The notes beneath the pieces were generated by a model that saw only the letters and a list, made by a program, of their open reading frames with translations, searched no databases and was not told the DNA's origin. Shown in pieces: positions 16,083 through 25,374 of a stretch of 45,135 nt of DNA (position 1 is its first letter; every line of letters begins with the position of its first letter). This DNA comes from Candidatus Rothia avicola (GTDB taxonomy: Bacteria > Actinomycetota > Actinomycetes > Actinomycetales > Micrococcaceae). The stretch is from NCBI GenBank assembly GCA_019115985.1, contig DXCN01000049.1, forward strand, positions 1-45,135. Direction: 5' to 3'. The position numbers and the translations under genes were made by a program.

Positions 16083-17156
16083 GTGGGTGTGTCCGCCCTA
16101 CCCGAGATGAGCGCCGGTGCGGACGCCCACCCCGCCTCCCGCAGGGCAGGCACCTCCCGTAGCGCTGGGGCTTTCAAGACCCCGGCTGCTGCTCGCACCT
16201 ACTGGGTGCTCCTGGCAGCACTTGCCGCTGCCGCTGCGCTGGCAGCCTGTGGGCTCTTGGCCTACGCCAACCCCTTTGAGACCGGAACTCCCAAGTGGTG
16301 GCTCATTGCTGAGCGCCGCTCCAACGCCCTGATTGCGATGGCTGTAGCCGCTGTCTGCCAGGCTGTGGCAACGGTGGCCTTCCAGACGGTGACCAACAAC
16401 CGCATTATCACCCCCGGCATTCTGGGCTTTCAGGCCCTCTACGCCGCGATTCACACGGCAACCATCTATTTCGCCGGGGCCGCTGGGCTGATTGCTGCCC
16501 GCACCCTCGACACCTTTATTTTCCAGCTGGTCATGATGGTAGCCCTGAGCCTCTTGCTCTACTCCTGGCTGCTGACCGGCAAGCGGGCCAACATGCACGT
16601 CATGCTCCTGGTCGGTGTGGTACTGGGTGGGGGACTGGGGTCTGTCTCAACCTTTATGCAGCGCATGCTGACCCCCAGCGAGTTCGACATCCTGACAGCC
16701 CGCCTCTTTGCCTCGGTCAACAACGCCGACCCGGCCTACTACCCGGTAGCCCTGCCCCTGGTCATCCTGAGCCTTGCGGTGCTTTACGCAAAATCCCGTA
16801 CCCTCAATGCCCTCTCCCTGGGCGCACCCACGGCTACTAATCTGGGAATTAACCACCGTCGCGAATCCATTATCGTGCTGGTGATCGTCGCTATCATGAT
16901 GGCGGTCTCCACCGCCCTGGTCGGCCCGCTGACCTTCCTCGGGTTCTTGGTCGCAACCCTCACCTACCAGTTCGCCGACACCTACGACCACCGCTACCTT
17001 TTCCCCATGGCAACCGTGCTCTCCTTTGCCATTCTGGCGGTCTCCTACTTCATCATGAACCACATCTTCTCAGCCCAGGGCGTGGTGGGTATTATCATCG
17101 AACTCATCGGTGGCCTCACCTTCCTGATCGTGATTCTTCGAAAGGGCAAACTATGA
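16083..17156 (+). CDS. Iron-siderophore ABC transporter permease (FecCD family), second subunit
   Basis: About 357 residues; the first 35-40 are an Ala/Gly/Ser-rich cytoplasmic tail, then about nine membrane helices. RRSNALIAMAVAAVCQAVATV (in segments, about 80-100) and NNRIITPGILGFQALYA correspond to the FecCD substrate-path motif, and ATNLGINHRRE is the coupling loop. LVGPLTFLGFLVATL (about 280-294) matches the conserved late helix. The start is uncertain: GTG 16083, GTG 16089 and ATG 16110 are all in frame, and an overlapping GTG at 16053 is possible. Its TGA overlaps the ATG of the ATPase gene (ATGA), so the two are coupled. Confidence 0.88.
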   Translation: MGVSALPEMSAGADAHPASRRAGTSRSAGAFKTPAAARTYWVLLAALAAAAALAACGLLAYANPFETGTPKWWLIAERRSNALIAMAVAAVCQAVATVAFQTVTNNRIITPGILGFQALYAAIHTATIYFAGAAGLIAARTLDTFIFQLVMMVALSLLLYSWLLTGKRANMHVMLLVGVVLGGGLGSVSTFMQRMLTPSEFDILTARLFASVNNADPAYYPVALPLVILSLAVLYAKSRTLNALSLGAPTATNLGINHRRESIIVLVIVAIMMAVSTALVGPLTFLGFLVATLTYQFADTYDHRYLFPMATVLSFAILAVSYFIMNHIFSAQGVVGIIIELIGGLTFLIVILRKGKL

Positions 17157-17908
17157 TCACCCTCCACCAGGTTGCTAAAAGCTACTCCGGTGAAACCAAG
17201 ATCGGCCCGGTCGATGTTCAGCTGCCCGCAGGCGGAATCACCGCCCTGGTCGGCCCTAACGGTGCCGGCAAGTCCACCCTGCTCACCATGGTGGGCCGTC
17301 TACTCGATATTGACTCGGGCACCATCGAAATCGGTGGCCTCAATGTAGCTACCACCAAGTCAAAAGAGCTAGCTAAAGTGGTTTCAATCCTGCGCCAGGA
17401 AAACCACTTCGTCACTAAACTCACCGTGCGCCAGCTGGTGGGCTTCGGTCGCTTCCCCTACACCGGGGGCCGGCTGACCGCCGAAGACGAAGAGATTATT
17501 TCCCGCTACATCGACTTTCTTAATCTCACCGCCCTCGAAAACCGCTACCTCGATGAACTCTCAGGCGGCCAGCGGCAGCGGGCCTACGTAGCCATGGTGC
17601 TCTGCCAGGAAACCGACTATGTACTTCTTGATGAGCCCCTCAATAACCTCGATATCTCCCACTCTGTGCAGATGATGCAACACCTGCACAACGCCGCCCG
17701 CACCCTGGGCCGCACTATCATCGTGGTGCTACACGACATCAATTTCGCCGCCCGCTACGCCGACTACATCTGCGCTATCAAGGACGGCAAACTGGCCCGC
17801 TTCGGAACCGTTGCAGAGATCATGCAAGATGACCTGCTCACCGATATCTTCAACACCCCCATCCAAGTGATTCAGGGGCCCAGTGGCCCCATCGCCTGCT
17901 ACCACTAA
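17153..17908 (+). CDS. Iron-siderophore ABC transporter ATPase
   Basis: A 251-residue FepC-like ATPase: Walker A GPNGAGKST (around 35-43), Q-loop RQENHF (around 82), signature LSGGQRQRAYVAM (around 137-149), Walker B YVLLDEPLNNLD (around 158-169) and the His switch VLHDINFAARY (around 190). It powers import through the two upstream permeases. The ATGA overlap with the second permease and the shared direction make it the last gene of the operon. A hairpin follows at 17914-17949. The protein has no membrane span and normal length for the family. Confidence 0.93.
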   Translation: MITLHQVAKSYSGETKIGPVDVQLPAGGITALVGPNGAGKSTLLTMVGRLLDIDSGTIEIGGLNVATTKSKELAKVVSILRQENHFVTKLTVRQLVGFGRFPYTGGRLTAEDEEIISRYIDFLNLTALENRYLDELSGGQRQRAYVAMVLCQETDYVLLDEPLNNLDISHSVQMMQHLHNAARTLGRTIIVVLHDINFAARYADYICAIKDGKLARFGTVAEIMQDDLLTDIFNTPIQVIQGPSGPIACYH

Positions 17909-17913
17909 GCCCC

Positions 17914-17949
17914 GTGCCCGCTCGCTCTTGCCCACAGCATAGCGGGCAC
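17914..17949 (+). terminator. Possible terminator hairpin after the iron operon
   Basis: GTGCCCGCT (17914-17922) pairs with AGCGGGCAC (17941-17949) across an 18-base loop. There is no T run, so intrinsic termination is doubtful; it may instead protect the 3' end. Confidence 0.4.
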
Positions 17950-18076
17950 ATGCCAACAGCGAACTGAGGGGCAAAAGGCAATTTTTGGAGCCTCAAAAGC
18001 GATAACCTAAGTGTCAAGCAAATCTTTGGCACCGGCGTCCGCGCGGGTGCTGCAACCGACACAAGGAGCGGAACAC

Positions 18077-18697
18077 ATGTCCTTCACCCCTGAAGCACAC
18101 CAGGCCCCCGCCATGGAAACCCCCATGGGCAGCCAGGACGACTACGTCTACAACCGCCTGCTCAAGGAACGCATCATCTGGCTGGGCTCCGAGGTACGCG
18201 ACTCCAACGCCAACCGTATCTGCTCCCAGCTCCTGCTGCTCTCAGCTGAAGACCCCGAGGCAGATATCTACCTCTACATCAACTCACCCGGCGGCTCCGT
18301 CACCGCGGGCATGGCAATCTACGACACCATGCAGCTGATTCCCAACGACGTTGTTACCGTTGTAACCGGTATGGCAGCTTCCATGGGCCAGTTCCTGCTC
18401 ACCGCAGGCGCCCCCGGCAAGCGCTACGCCACCCCCAACGCCCGCATCCTCATGCACCAGCCCTCCGGTGGCATCGGCGGCACCGCCTCCGACATCCGCA
18501 CCCAGGCCCAGCTGATTCTCGACATGAAGAAGCGCCTGAGCGAAATCACCGCAGAGCGCACCGGCCAGACCGTTGAAACCATCCTGCGCGATAACGACCG
18601 CGACAACTGGTTCACCGCCGAAGAAGGCCTTGCCTACGGCTTCTTCGACAAGATTCTCGACAAGATCGGCCCGGCCACCAGCGCCACCGACAAGTAA
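18077..18697 (+). CDS. clpP1: ATP-dependent Clp protease proteolytic subunit 1
   Basis: A 206-residue serine protease subunit. Catalytic Ser lies in [11 protein letters not shown] (around 100), His in LMHQPSGG (around 125) and Asp in the [18 protein letters not shown] segment (around 175). [17 protein letters not shown] forms the oxyanion and handle region. In actinobacteria ClpP1 and ClpP2 assemble as a mixed 14-mer opened by ClpX or ClpC. ATG 18077 is fixed by AAGGAG ten bases upstream; a GTG at 18011 in frame has no site and adds unconserved residues. It is followed 31 bp later by clpP2. The leader contains a palindromic TTTTGGAGCCTCAAAA at 17983-17998, but no clear ClgR box was recognised. 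Confidence 0.95.
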   Translation: MSFTPEAHQAPAMETPMGSQDDYVYNRLLKERIIWLGSEVRDSNANRICSQLLLLSAEDPEADIYLYINSPGGSVTAGMAIYDTMQLIPNDVVTVVTGMAASMGQFLLTAGAPGKRYATPNARILMHQPSGGIGGTASDIRTQAQLILDMKKRLSEITAERTGQTVETILRDNDRDNWFTAEEGLAYGFFDKILDKIGPATSATDK

Positions 18698-18728
18698 ACC
18701 GGCACAGAACTTTTTACAGGAGAAACGA

Positions 18729-19406
18729 ATGATTCACCTTCCTTCATCAACCGCACCTGCCGGTATGCCCACCGACCGCTACGTGCTTCCCAACTTCGAA
18801 GAGCGCACCCCCTACGGCTACAAGCGTCAGGACCCCTACGCAAAGCTCTTTGAAGACCGCATCATCTTCCTGGGCGTGCAGGTCGACGACGCCTCAGCCG
18901 ACGACATCATGGCCCAGCTGCTGGTACTTGAATCCCAGGACCCTGACCGCGACATCACCCTCTACATCAACTCACCCGGTGGCTCCTTCACCGCGATGAC
19001 TGCGATTTACGACACCATGCAGTACATCCGCCCCGAAATTCAGACCGTCTGCCTGGGCCAGGCTGCCTCAGCTGCCGCCGTTCTTCTGGCAGCCGGTACC
19101 CCCGGTAAGCGCCTCGCTCTGCCCAACGCCCGCGTGCTGATCCACCAGCCCGCCCTTTCGGGTCAGCAGGGTGGTCAGGCTTCTGATATCGAGATTCACG
19201 CCAACGAGGTGATGCGCATGCGCGAGTGGACCGCCCAGACCCTGGCTCTGCACTCCGGCAAGACCTTCGAAGAAGTCGATAAGTCCATCGAGCGCGATAA
19301 CATCCTTACCGCTAAAGGCGCCCTGGAGTACGGCATCGTTGACCAGGTGCTTGAATCACGCAAGGCCGTCAAGCCCTCCTTCAACACCGCTGAGAAGCAC
19401 GACTAA
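18729..19406 (+). CDS. clpP2: ATP-dependent Clp protease proteolytic subunit 2
   Basis: The 225-residue partner of ClpP1. Its N-terminus (PTDRYVLPNFEERTPYGYKR) is the longer, conserved ClpP2 form. Catalytic Ser is in GQAASAAAVLLAAG (around 112) and His in LIHQPALSG (around 137), with QGGQASDIEIHANEV on the handle helix. NSPGGSFTAMTAIYDTM matches the family. AGGAGA sits six bases before ATG 18729, so the longer upstream frame is not used. It is operonic with clpP1, and a GC-rich terminator-like hairpin separates it from clpX. Confidence 0.95.
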   Translation: MIHLPSSTAPAGMPTDRYVLPNFEERTPYGYKRQDPYAKLFEDRIIFLGVQVDDASADDIMAQLLVLESQDPDRDITLYINSPGGSFTAMTAIYDTMQYIRPEIQTVCLGQAASAAAVLLAAGTPGKRLALPNARVLIHQPALSGQQGGQASDIEIHANEVMRMREWTAQTLALHSGKTFEEVDKSIERDNILTAKGALEYGIVDQVLESRKAVKPSFNTAEKHD

Positions 19407-19432
19407 ACGCTGCTCACGTTCAGACTCGGTGC

Positions 19433-19492
19433 GGACGCCGCCTCCCGCCCCACCTGCCCAAAGGCAGGGAAGGGCTGGGGCGGCGTCCTTCT
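19433..19492 (+). terminator. Terminator between clpP2 and clpX
   Basis: GGACGCCGCC (19433-19442) pairs with GGCGGCGTCC (19479-19488); inside it CCTGCC/GGCAGG closes a second stem. TTCTGTCT follows, so termination may be partial. The outer stem contains the repeated 9-mer GCGGACGCC. Confidence 0.65.
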
Positions 19493-19636
19493 GTCTGCCA
19501 GACGGTATAGAAGGAATAGCCCACCCGGGGCGACTGTTAAGCCATAAAGACGTAACCTTGCTTGAACCGTCATATGTTGGGCTAGGCAGGTTTACACGGT
19601 AGATTAGGTAGAGGAACCCAAGGAAAGGTAGGGTCT

Positions 19637-20920
19637 ATGGCTCGCCTAGGCGATAGCACCACTCTTCCCAAATGCTCATTTTGTGGGAAGAACCAGCGAC
19701 AGGTTCGTAAACTGATCGCCGGCCCCAACATTTACATCTGCGATGAATGCGTTGAACTGTGCAACGAGATTCTCGAAGAAGAGCTCGCCGATGTGAAAGA
19801 TTTGGGTGCCGTTGAAGAGCTCCCCACCCCGCGTGAAATCTTTGACCACATGCAGGAGTACGTGATTGGCCAGGAGGCCGCCAAGCGCGCCCTCGCTGTT
19901 GCCGTTTATAACCATTACAAGCGTATTCGGGCCCAGCAGAGCCCTGCCTTTGAGGCCAAGGAGCTCCTGGCTACCGAGGGCGAAGACGTAGAGATTGCCA
20001 AGTCTAATATTCTCTTGGTTGGCCCTACCGGCTCAGGTAAGACCTACCTGGCGCAGACCCTGGCCAAGAAACTCAACGTACCTTTTGCCGTTGCTGACGC
20101 CACCAGCCTCACCGAGGCCGGCTACGTGGGCGAGGACGTCGAAAACATCCTGCTCAAGCTTATCCAGGCTGCTGATGGTGATATTGAAAAGGCTCAGCGC
20201 GGCATTATCTATATCGACGAAATCGATAAGATTTCCCGCAAGGCCGACAACCCCTCCATCACCCGGGACGTATCGGGTGAGGGCGTGCAGCAGGCCCTGC
20301 TCAAGATTCTTGAGGGCACCGAGGCGGCTGTGCCCCCGCAGGGTGGGCGGAAGCACCCCCAGCAGGACTTCCTCAAGATTAATACCGCCAATATCCTCTT
20401 CATTGTCGCCGGTGCTTTTGCCGGTATCGAGGAGATTGTGGGTGGGCGCGTTGGCCGTAAGGGCATTGGCTTTGGTGCTTCTATTGACCAGGCCGCTAAA
20501 GAGAGCGATATTCTCACCAAGCTCATGCCCGAGGACCTGCTCAAATTCGGTCTAATTCCCGAGTTCATTGGCCGTCTGCCCGTGCTGGCCACCCTGGGTA
20601 AGCTCACCGAGTCTGACCTCAAGCGGATTCTGACCGAACCTAAGAACGCCCTGGTCAAGCAGTACAAGCGTATGTTTGCCCTCGACGGGGTCGAGCTGAT
20701 TTTTGAGGACGCCGCCGTGGCAGCTATTGCCCGCCAGGCTGTTGAGCGAGATACCGGGGCCCGCGGTTTGCGATCCATCATGGAGTCGATTCTGCAGCCG
20801 GTCATGTTCGATCTACCCAGCCGCTCAGACGTCACCTCGGTCATTATTGACGAGGCTGTTGTAGCGGGGGAGAAGGACCCTATCCTGGTGCTCGAAGCCC
20901 CCGAGAAAAAATCTGCCTAA
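19637..20920 (+). CDS. clpX: ATP-dependent Clp protease ATP-binding subunit ClpX
   Basis: The 427-residue AAA+ unfoldase delivers substrates to ClpP1P2. The N-terminal zinc-binding domain has CSFC and CDECVELC (Cys near 14, 17, 36, 39). Walker A GPTGSGKT is near 128, Walker [10 protein letters not shown] near 190, and sensor and arginine-finger residues lie in FIGRLPV and [11 protein letters not shown]. The [14 protein letters not shown] pore-region segment and an IGF-like loop (GRKGIGFGA) for ClpP docking are visible near 272-281. AAGGTAGG precedes ATG 19637. It follows the clpP pair across 230 bp with its own likely promoter. Confidence 0.97.
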   Translation: MARLGDSTTLPKCSFCGKNQRQVRKLIAGPNIYICDECVELCNEILEEELADVKDLGAVEELPTPREIFDHMQEYVIGQEAAKRALAVAVYNHYKRIRAQQSPAFEAKELLATEGEDVEIAKSNILLVGPTGSGKTYLAQTLAKKLNVPFAVADATSLTEAGYVGEDVENILLKLIQAADGDIEKAQRGIIYIDEIDKISRKADNPSITRDVSGEGVQQALLKILEGTEAAVPPQGGRKHPQQDFLKINTANILFIVAGAFAGIEEIVGGRVGRKGIGFGASIDQAAKESDILTKLMPEDLLKFGLIPEFIGRLPVLATLGKLTESDLKRILTEPKNALVKQYKRMFALDGVELIFEDAAVAAIARQAVERDTGARGLRSIMESILQPVMFDLPSRSDVTSVIIDEAVVAGEKDPILVLEAPEKKSA

Positions 20921-20998
20921 AAGTCTTTCCCGCTGTCGGTTCCTCTGCGCGCTGGCAGCGGGCTCTTGTATCCCACCCCCTGATTGAAAGGACAACCC

Positions 20999-21625
20999 GT
21001 GGCTGAAAACACCGTTGATTTTTGGTTTGACCCTACCTGCCCCTGGTGCTGGATGACCTCCCGCTGGATTAAAGAGGTTGAGACCCAGCGCGATGTTGCC
21101 GTCACCTGGCACCCCTTCTCCCTGGCCGTGCTGAACGAGGGCCGCGACCTTGACCCGGGCTACCGCAAGCACATCGACAACACCTGGGGCCCTGCCCGCG
21201 TGGCTACCGCCGTGGCAGAACAGTACGGCCAAGAGAAACTTGATGAGCTCTACACCACCCTGGGCAAACAGATTCACCACCAGAAGAATAAAGAGGGCAC
21301 CTACTTTGAGAAGGCTATCGAAGCTGCCCTGGCTGAGGTGGGTCTTCCTGCCGAACTAGCCCAGGTTGCCTTTACCGAGGAGTACGACGAGCAGATGCGG
21401 GCCTCAACCCGTGCAGGTCTAGACTCTGCTGGTGGCGATGACATCGGTGTGCCCCTGATGAGCATCAACGGTGTGACCTTCTTTGGCCCCGTGATGTCAC
21501 CTGCCCCCACCGGTGAAGAAGCAGCTAAGGTCTTCGACGGCGCTGTGGCCCTGGCCTCTTACCCCGGTTTCTTTGAGATTAAGCGCCCCCGCAACGTCGG
21601 CCCGATTTTCAACATTGAAAAATAG
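20999..21625 (+). CDS. DsbA-fold CPWC oxidoreductase (Rv2466c-like, mycothiol-linked)
   Basis: A 208-residue thioredoxin-fold protein opening [21 protein letters not shown], with the active site CPWC near 16-19. It has the inserted helical domain and a cis-Pro loop ([11 protein letters not shown]) of the DsbA/FrnE-like clan. It has no signal peptide, so it works in the cytosol. It closely follows the pattern of the M. tuberculosis Rv2466c family, a mycothiol-dependent reductase that answers oxidative stress; in that genome it sits beside rpiB and pepN. Here it follows clpX by 78 bp. GTG 20999 is chosen because GAAAGGA lies seven bases before it; a TTG at 20984 overlaps that site. Confidence 0.87.
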   Translation: MAENTVDFWFDPTCPWCWMTSRWIKEVETQRDVAVTWHPFSLAVLNEGRDLDPGYRKHIDNTWGPARVATAVAEQYGQEKLDELYTTLGKQIHHQKNKEGTYFEKAIEAALAEVGLPAELAQVAFTEEYDEQMRASTRAGLDSAGGDDIGVPLMSINGVTFFGPVMSPAPTGEEAAKVFDGAVALASYPGFFEIKRPRNVGPIFNIEK

Positions 21626-21664
21626 TAACTAGTGGGCACTCAACGCCCCTACTGTCGAATACAC

Positions 21665-21709
21665 GATTAGGCCCGGTTCCAGATTGTCTGGAACCGGGCC
21701 TAATCTTTT
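21665..21709. terminator. Bidirectional terminator between the oxidoreductase gene and valS
   Basis: A perfect 19-bp stem (21665-21683 with 21687-21705) with a TTG loop, followed by TTTT on the plus strand. It serves both convergent genes. Confidence 0.92.
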
Positions 21710-21756
21710 GATGTGCAGCATTGCTGGGGCCGGCTTGCCCCCGAAGGTGGCTAATT

Positions 21757-24393
21757 TTAGCTTTCTTCTTCGGTAATCAGTACAACGTCAGTGACGGCCA
21801 GCTCGCCCTCTGCTTCGGTGAGGGTGAGGTCACGGGCGTTACCTGCTGCCTTGAGGTCGCCGAGACCGCCGCGAATGCGGGTGATGTCTTCGGCGGAACC
21901 GGTGATGGTTGCGGTTTCGACCTCGGTGCGCTGCTTGACCTGGGCTTCTGACTTGGCCTTGCGCAGGCCACCCAGGGCAGCCGCTACGGTGGGTAGTACT
22001 GCGGGGTCGGCGTCCGCCACGGCAGCGGCGAAGCCGTCGGTGGTGGGCCAGGGAGCGCGGTGCACGGACCCTGCTCGCCACCAGGACCAGATTTCGTCGG
22101 TGACGAAGGGTAGGAAGGGGGCGAAGAGGCGCAGCATGGCGTCGAGGGTGGTGGCCAGGGCTGCCAGGACGGAGGCCTGTTCGGCTTCACCGACGTTGCC
22201 GTAGGCGCGGTCCTTGATAAGTTCGACGAAGTCGTCGGTGAAGTGCCAGAAGAAGGTCTCTGAGATCTGCAGGGCACGGGCGTACTCGTAGTTCTCAAAG
22301 GCGGCGGTGGCTTCTTCAACCAGGGCGGCTAGGCGGGCTAGCAGGGAGCGGTCAAGCTCGTTGGTGAGGACGCCTGTAGCAGCCTGGTCGGTGATGACAG
22401 AGTTGGCGGTGGCGCCCAGGCCGAGCACGAACTTGGAGGCGTTCAGCAGCTTGATAGCCAGGCGGCGACCAATCTTCATCTGGGCTTCATCGTAGGCGGT
22501 ATCGGCACCCAGCTTGGCGCTAGCGGCCCAGTAGCGCACGGCGTCCGAACCGTACTTTTCGAGGACCTCGTTGGGGACCACCACGTTGCCCTTGGACTTG
22601 GACATCTTCTTGCGGTCGGGGTCCAGAATCCAGCCGGAAAGGGCGGTGTCGGTCCAGGGCACGGAGTTCTCCAGGGAGTTGGAGCGTACCACGGTGGAGA
22701 AGAGCCAGGTGCGGATGATGTCGTGGCCCTGGGGGCGCAGGTCCATGGGGAAGGTGACCTTGTGCAGGTTTTCGTCCACGGCCCAGCCGGTGGCAATCTG
22801 CGGGGTCAGAGATGAGGTGGCCCAGGTGTCGAGGACGTCGGGGTCGGCGATGAAGCCGCCGGGCACGCCGCGCTGGTCTTCGGTGTAGCCGGGAGCTGGC
22901 TCTGAGGCGGGGTCGACGGGGAGCATCTCTTCACTGGGGATGATGGGCTCGTCGTAGTTGGGTTCGCCGTCGGCGTCGAGCTTGTACCAGATGGGGAAGG
23001 GGACGCCGAAGAAGCGCTGGCGGGAAATCAGCCAGTCACCGTTGAGGCCCTCTACCCAGTTTTCGTAGCGGGAGCGCATGAAAGCGGGGTGCCAGGTGAT
23101 TTCGCGTCCGCGTTCAACCAGGGCGTCGCGACGGTCGGCGTCACGGCCACCGTTGCGGATGTACCACTGGCGGGAGGCCACAATTTCGAGGGGCTTATCG
23201 CCCTTCTCGTAAAACTTGACCGGGTGGGTGATGGGCTTGGGGTCGCCGTCCATTTCACCGGCTTCAACCAGCATCTCAACCACGGTCTTCTGGGCGGTGA
23301 AGACGGTAGCCCCTGCCATGCGAGCGTAGCGTTCGCGGCCCTCGGCGGAGGTAATCCACTCGGGGACGTCGGTGGCGAAGCGGCCATCGCGGCCGATGAG
23401 GGCGCGGGTAGGTAGCTGGAGTTCACGCCACCAGGTGACGTCGGTGGTGTCGCCGAAGGTACAGATCATGGCGATGCCGGCACCCTTGTCGGGCTGGGCC
23501 AGGGGGTGGGCCTTGATTTCGACCTCTACACCGAAGAGGGGAGAGGTAACCTTGGTGCCGAAGAGGGGCTTGTAGCGCTCGTCATCGGGGTGGGCTACCA
23601 GGGCGACACAGGAAGGCAGGAGCTCGGGACGGGTAGTCTCAATCCAGACCTTCTCACCGTTCTCGCGGTGGAAGGAGATGCGGTGGTAGGCGCCGGGGCG
23701 TTCCTTGTCTTCAAGTTCTGCCTGGGCTACAGCGGTACGGAAGGTGACGTCCCACATGGTAGGGGCCTCCGCCATGTAGGCATCGCCGCTAGCTAGGTCA
23801 TTGAGGAAGGCAAGCTGGGAGACCTTGCGGGAGTGGGCATCAATGGTGCGGTAGGTGTGTGACCAATCCACTGACAGACCCAGGGTGGTGAAGAGCTCTT
23901 CGAAGACCTTTTCGTCTTCTACCGCCAGGATTTCACACAGCTCGATGAAGTTCTGGCGGGAGATACGGGGCCAGTCTCGCTGGTTCTTGGCGGGCTTTTC
24001 GGGAGCCTTGAAATCGGGGTCGTAGGGGATAGCCGGGTCGCAGAGTACGCCGTAGTAGTTCTGCACGCGGCGTTCGGTGGGCAGGCCGTTGTCGTCCCAG
24101 CCCAGGGGGTAGAAGACGTTCTTGCCCTTCATACGCTGGTAGCGGGCGATGACGTCGGTCTGGGTGTAGGAGAACATGTGACCGACGTGCAGGGAGCCGG
24201 ACGCGGTGGGCGGCGGGGTGTCGATGGAGTAGACCTGCTCGCGGGTGGTGTTGGGGTCGAAAGCGTAGGTCTTGTTGGCGGCCCAGTTCTCGGTGAACTT
24301 CTTTTCGAGGCCTTCGAGGCCGGGCTTTGCGGGGACGGTAATGTCTACGGTGTTTTCTGCGGGCGTGTCTGTGCCCTGGTTGATTTCAGCCAT
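21757..24393 (-). CDS. valS: Valyl-tRNA synthetase
   Basis: An 878-residue class I synthetase charging tRNA-Val. SLHVGHMFSYTQ (around 67-78) is the HIGH motif and KKMSKSKGNVV (around 590) the KMSKS motif, with the editing domain between them. GWDDNGLPTERRVQNYYG (around 100-117) is typical of the archaeal-like ValRS form rather than the E. coli form, and the C-terminal coiled-coil arm is reduced. ATG 24393 has no strong ribosome site upstream. It is divergent from the SDR gene with only 50 bp between. In M. tuberculosis valS lies directly before folC; here several genes and ileS separate them. Confidence 0.96.
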   Translation of the reverse strand: MAEINQGTDTPAENTVDITVPAKPGLEGLEKKFTENWAANKTYAFDPNTTREQVYSIDTPPPTASGSLHVGHMFSYTQTDVIARYQRMKGKNVFYPLGWDDNGLPTERRVQNYYGVLCDPAIPYDPDFKAPEKPAKNQRDWPRISRQNFIELCEILAVEDEKVFEELFTTLGLSVDWSHTYRTIDAHSRKVSQLAFLNDLASGDAYMAEAPTMWDVTFRTAVAQAELEDKERPGAYHRISFHRENGEKVWIETTRPELLPSCVALVAHPDDERYKPLFGTKVTSPLFGVEVEIKAHPLAQPDKGAGIAMICTFGDTTDVTWWRELQLPTRALIGRDGRFATDVPEWITSAEGRERYARMAGATVFTAQKTVVEMLVEAGEMDGDPKPITHPVKFYEKGDKPLEIVASRQWYIRNGGRDADRRDALVERGREITWHPAFMRSRYENWVEGLNGDWLISRQRFFGVPFPIWYKLDADGEPNYDEPIIPSEEMLPVDPASEPAPGYTEDQRGVPGGFIADPDVLDTWATSSLTPQIATGWAVDENLHKVTFPMDLRPQGHDIIRTWLFSTVVRSNSLENSVPWTDTALSGWILDPDRKKMSKSKGNVVVPNEVLEKYGSDAVRYWAASAKLGADTAYDEAQMKIGRRLAIKLLNASKFVLGLGATANSVITDQAATGVLTNELDRSLLARLAALVEEATAAFENYEYARALQISETFFWHFTDDFVELIKDRAYGNVGEAEQASVLAALATTLDAMLRLFAPFLPFVTDEIWSWWRAGSVHRAPWPTTDGFAAAVADADPAVLPTVAAALGGLRKAKSEAQVKQRTEVETATITGSAEDITRIRGGLGDLKAAGNARDLTLTEAEGELAVTDVVLITEEES

Positions 24394-24431
24394 GTGGCCT
24401 ATTCTCTCACGAATAAAAATATGTTGCAGGT

Positions 24432-24446
24432 TAGGCTAGTGCTATG
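24432..24446 (+). promoter_or_regulatory. Likely leaderless start of the SDR gene
   Basis: TAGGCT (24432-24437), a plausible -10 box, ends six bases before the ATG at 24444, and no Shine-Dalgarno is seen. This spacing fits leaderless translation, common in actinobacteria. Confidence 0.45.
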
Positions 24447-25250
24447 ACTACTACATCACTTCCCGCTAATCCCTTTGCCCCCGATGCCCAGGCCGGTAAG
24501 GTCGCCGTAGTGACCGGTGCCTCCTCTGGTATCGGCCGTGCCACCGCCGAACTAATGGCCGCTACCGGCTGGACGGTCTACGCCGTGGCCCGCCGCGCCG
24601 AGCGCCTCGAAGAACTTGCCTCACGCACCTCGGTGCGCCCGGTCGTCCTCGATATTACGGACGCCGACGCGGTAGCTGCCCGCGCCCAGGAGATTCTGGG
24701 TGAAACCGGCGGCCGTCTTGACGCTCTGGTCAATATCTCCGGCGGTGCTATTGGGGCTGATTCTGTAGCTCAGGCTGACCCCGCTGGCTGGTCGGCCATG
24801 TTCGAGCTCAACGTGATTGGCACCCTCAATATGGTCAAGGCCTTCCTGCCCGCCCTGCGCGAGAACGGCCAGGGTACCGTGCTCAACCTGACCTCAACCG
24901 CAGCCGAAGCCGGCTATGAAGGGGGAGCGGGCTACAACGCCGCCAAGTTCGGGGAGCGGGCCCTGACCGAGACCCTGCGCCTCGAAGAAGCCGAACACAA
25001 CGTGCGTGTGATTGAGGTACGCCCCGGCATGGTCCGCACCGAAGAGTTCTCCCGCAACCGCCTGGGCTCCGACGAAGCCGCCGCTAAGGTCTACGCAGGA
25101 GTTGAGAAGCCCCTGCTGGCTGAGGACGTCGCCCAGACCGTCACCTTTGCTGTGAATATTCCCCAGCACATCAACCTGGACCACATCACCCTGCGCCCGG
25201 TCGCCCAGGCTGCCCAGTACAAGGTCATTCGCCGGCCTGCAGCCTCCTAG
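24444..25250 (+). CDS. Short-chain dehydrogenase/reductase (SDR)
   Basis: A 268-residue classical SDR. The NAD(P) site is VVTGASSGIGRATAELM (around 22-38), with ARRAER at the start of beta-2 favouring NADP. NISGGAIG (around 97) stands for the NAG motif. Catalytic Ser is in LTSTAAEAG and the Tyr/Lys pair in GYNAAKFGE (around 162-166). The C-terminus has a substrate-binding PGMVRTEEF loop. The branch looks like the YdfG-type serine/3-hydroxy acid dehydrogenases, but the substrate cannot be assigned. It is monocistronic: divergent from valS, and a separate promoter lies before the next gene. Confidence 0.88.
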   Translation: MTTTSLPANPFAPDAQAGKVAVVTGASSGIGRATAELMAATGWTVYAVARRAERLEELASRTSVRPVVLDITDADAVAARAQEILGETGGRLDALVNISGGAIGADSVAQADPAGWSAMFELNVIGTLNMVKAFLPALRENGQGTVLNLTSTAAEAGYEGGAGYNAAKFGERALTETLRLEEAEHNVRVIEVRPGMVRTEEFSRNRLGSDEAAAKVYAGVEKPLLAEDVAQTVTFAVNIPQHINLDHITLRPVAQAAQYKVIRRPAAS

Positions 25251-25290
25251 CCGGAGCGGGTAGGGGGCGGGGTGAGCCCGCGTCATCTTC

Positions 25291-25320
25291 TTGAAAACAG
25301 CTTGCCAGCATGCTTAGTAT
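25291..25320 (+). promoter_or_regulatory. Promoter of the 25.4-kb lipoprotein gene
   Basis: TTGAAA (25291-25296) and TAGTAT (25315-25320) are 18 bp apart, a good sigma-A match, 55 bp before the GTG start. Confidence 0.6.
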
Positions 25321-25374
25321 AAGAAGAGGGAGCCCACGACGGTAACCAGCCATCAATCAAAGGAGATGATGACC

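Noticed and set aside
17983..17998. TTTTGGAGCCTCAAAA palindrome before clpP1 as a ClgR box
   Set aside because: It lacks the CGC-N5-GCG core of known ClgR sites.
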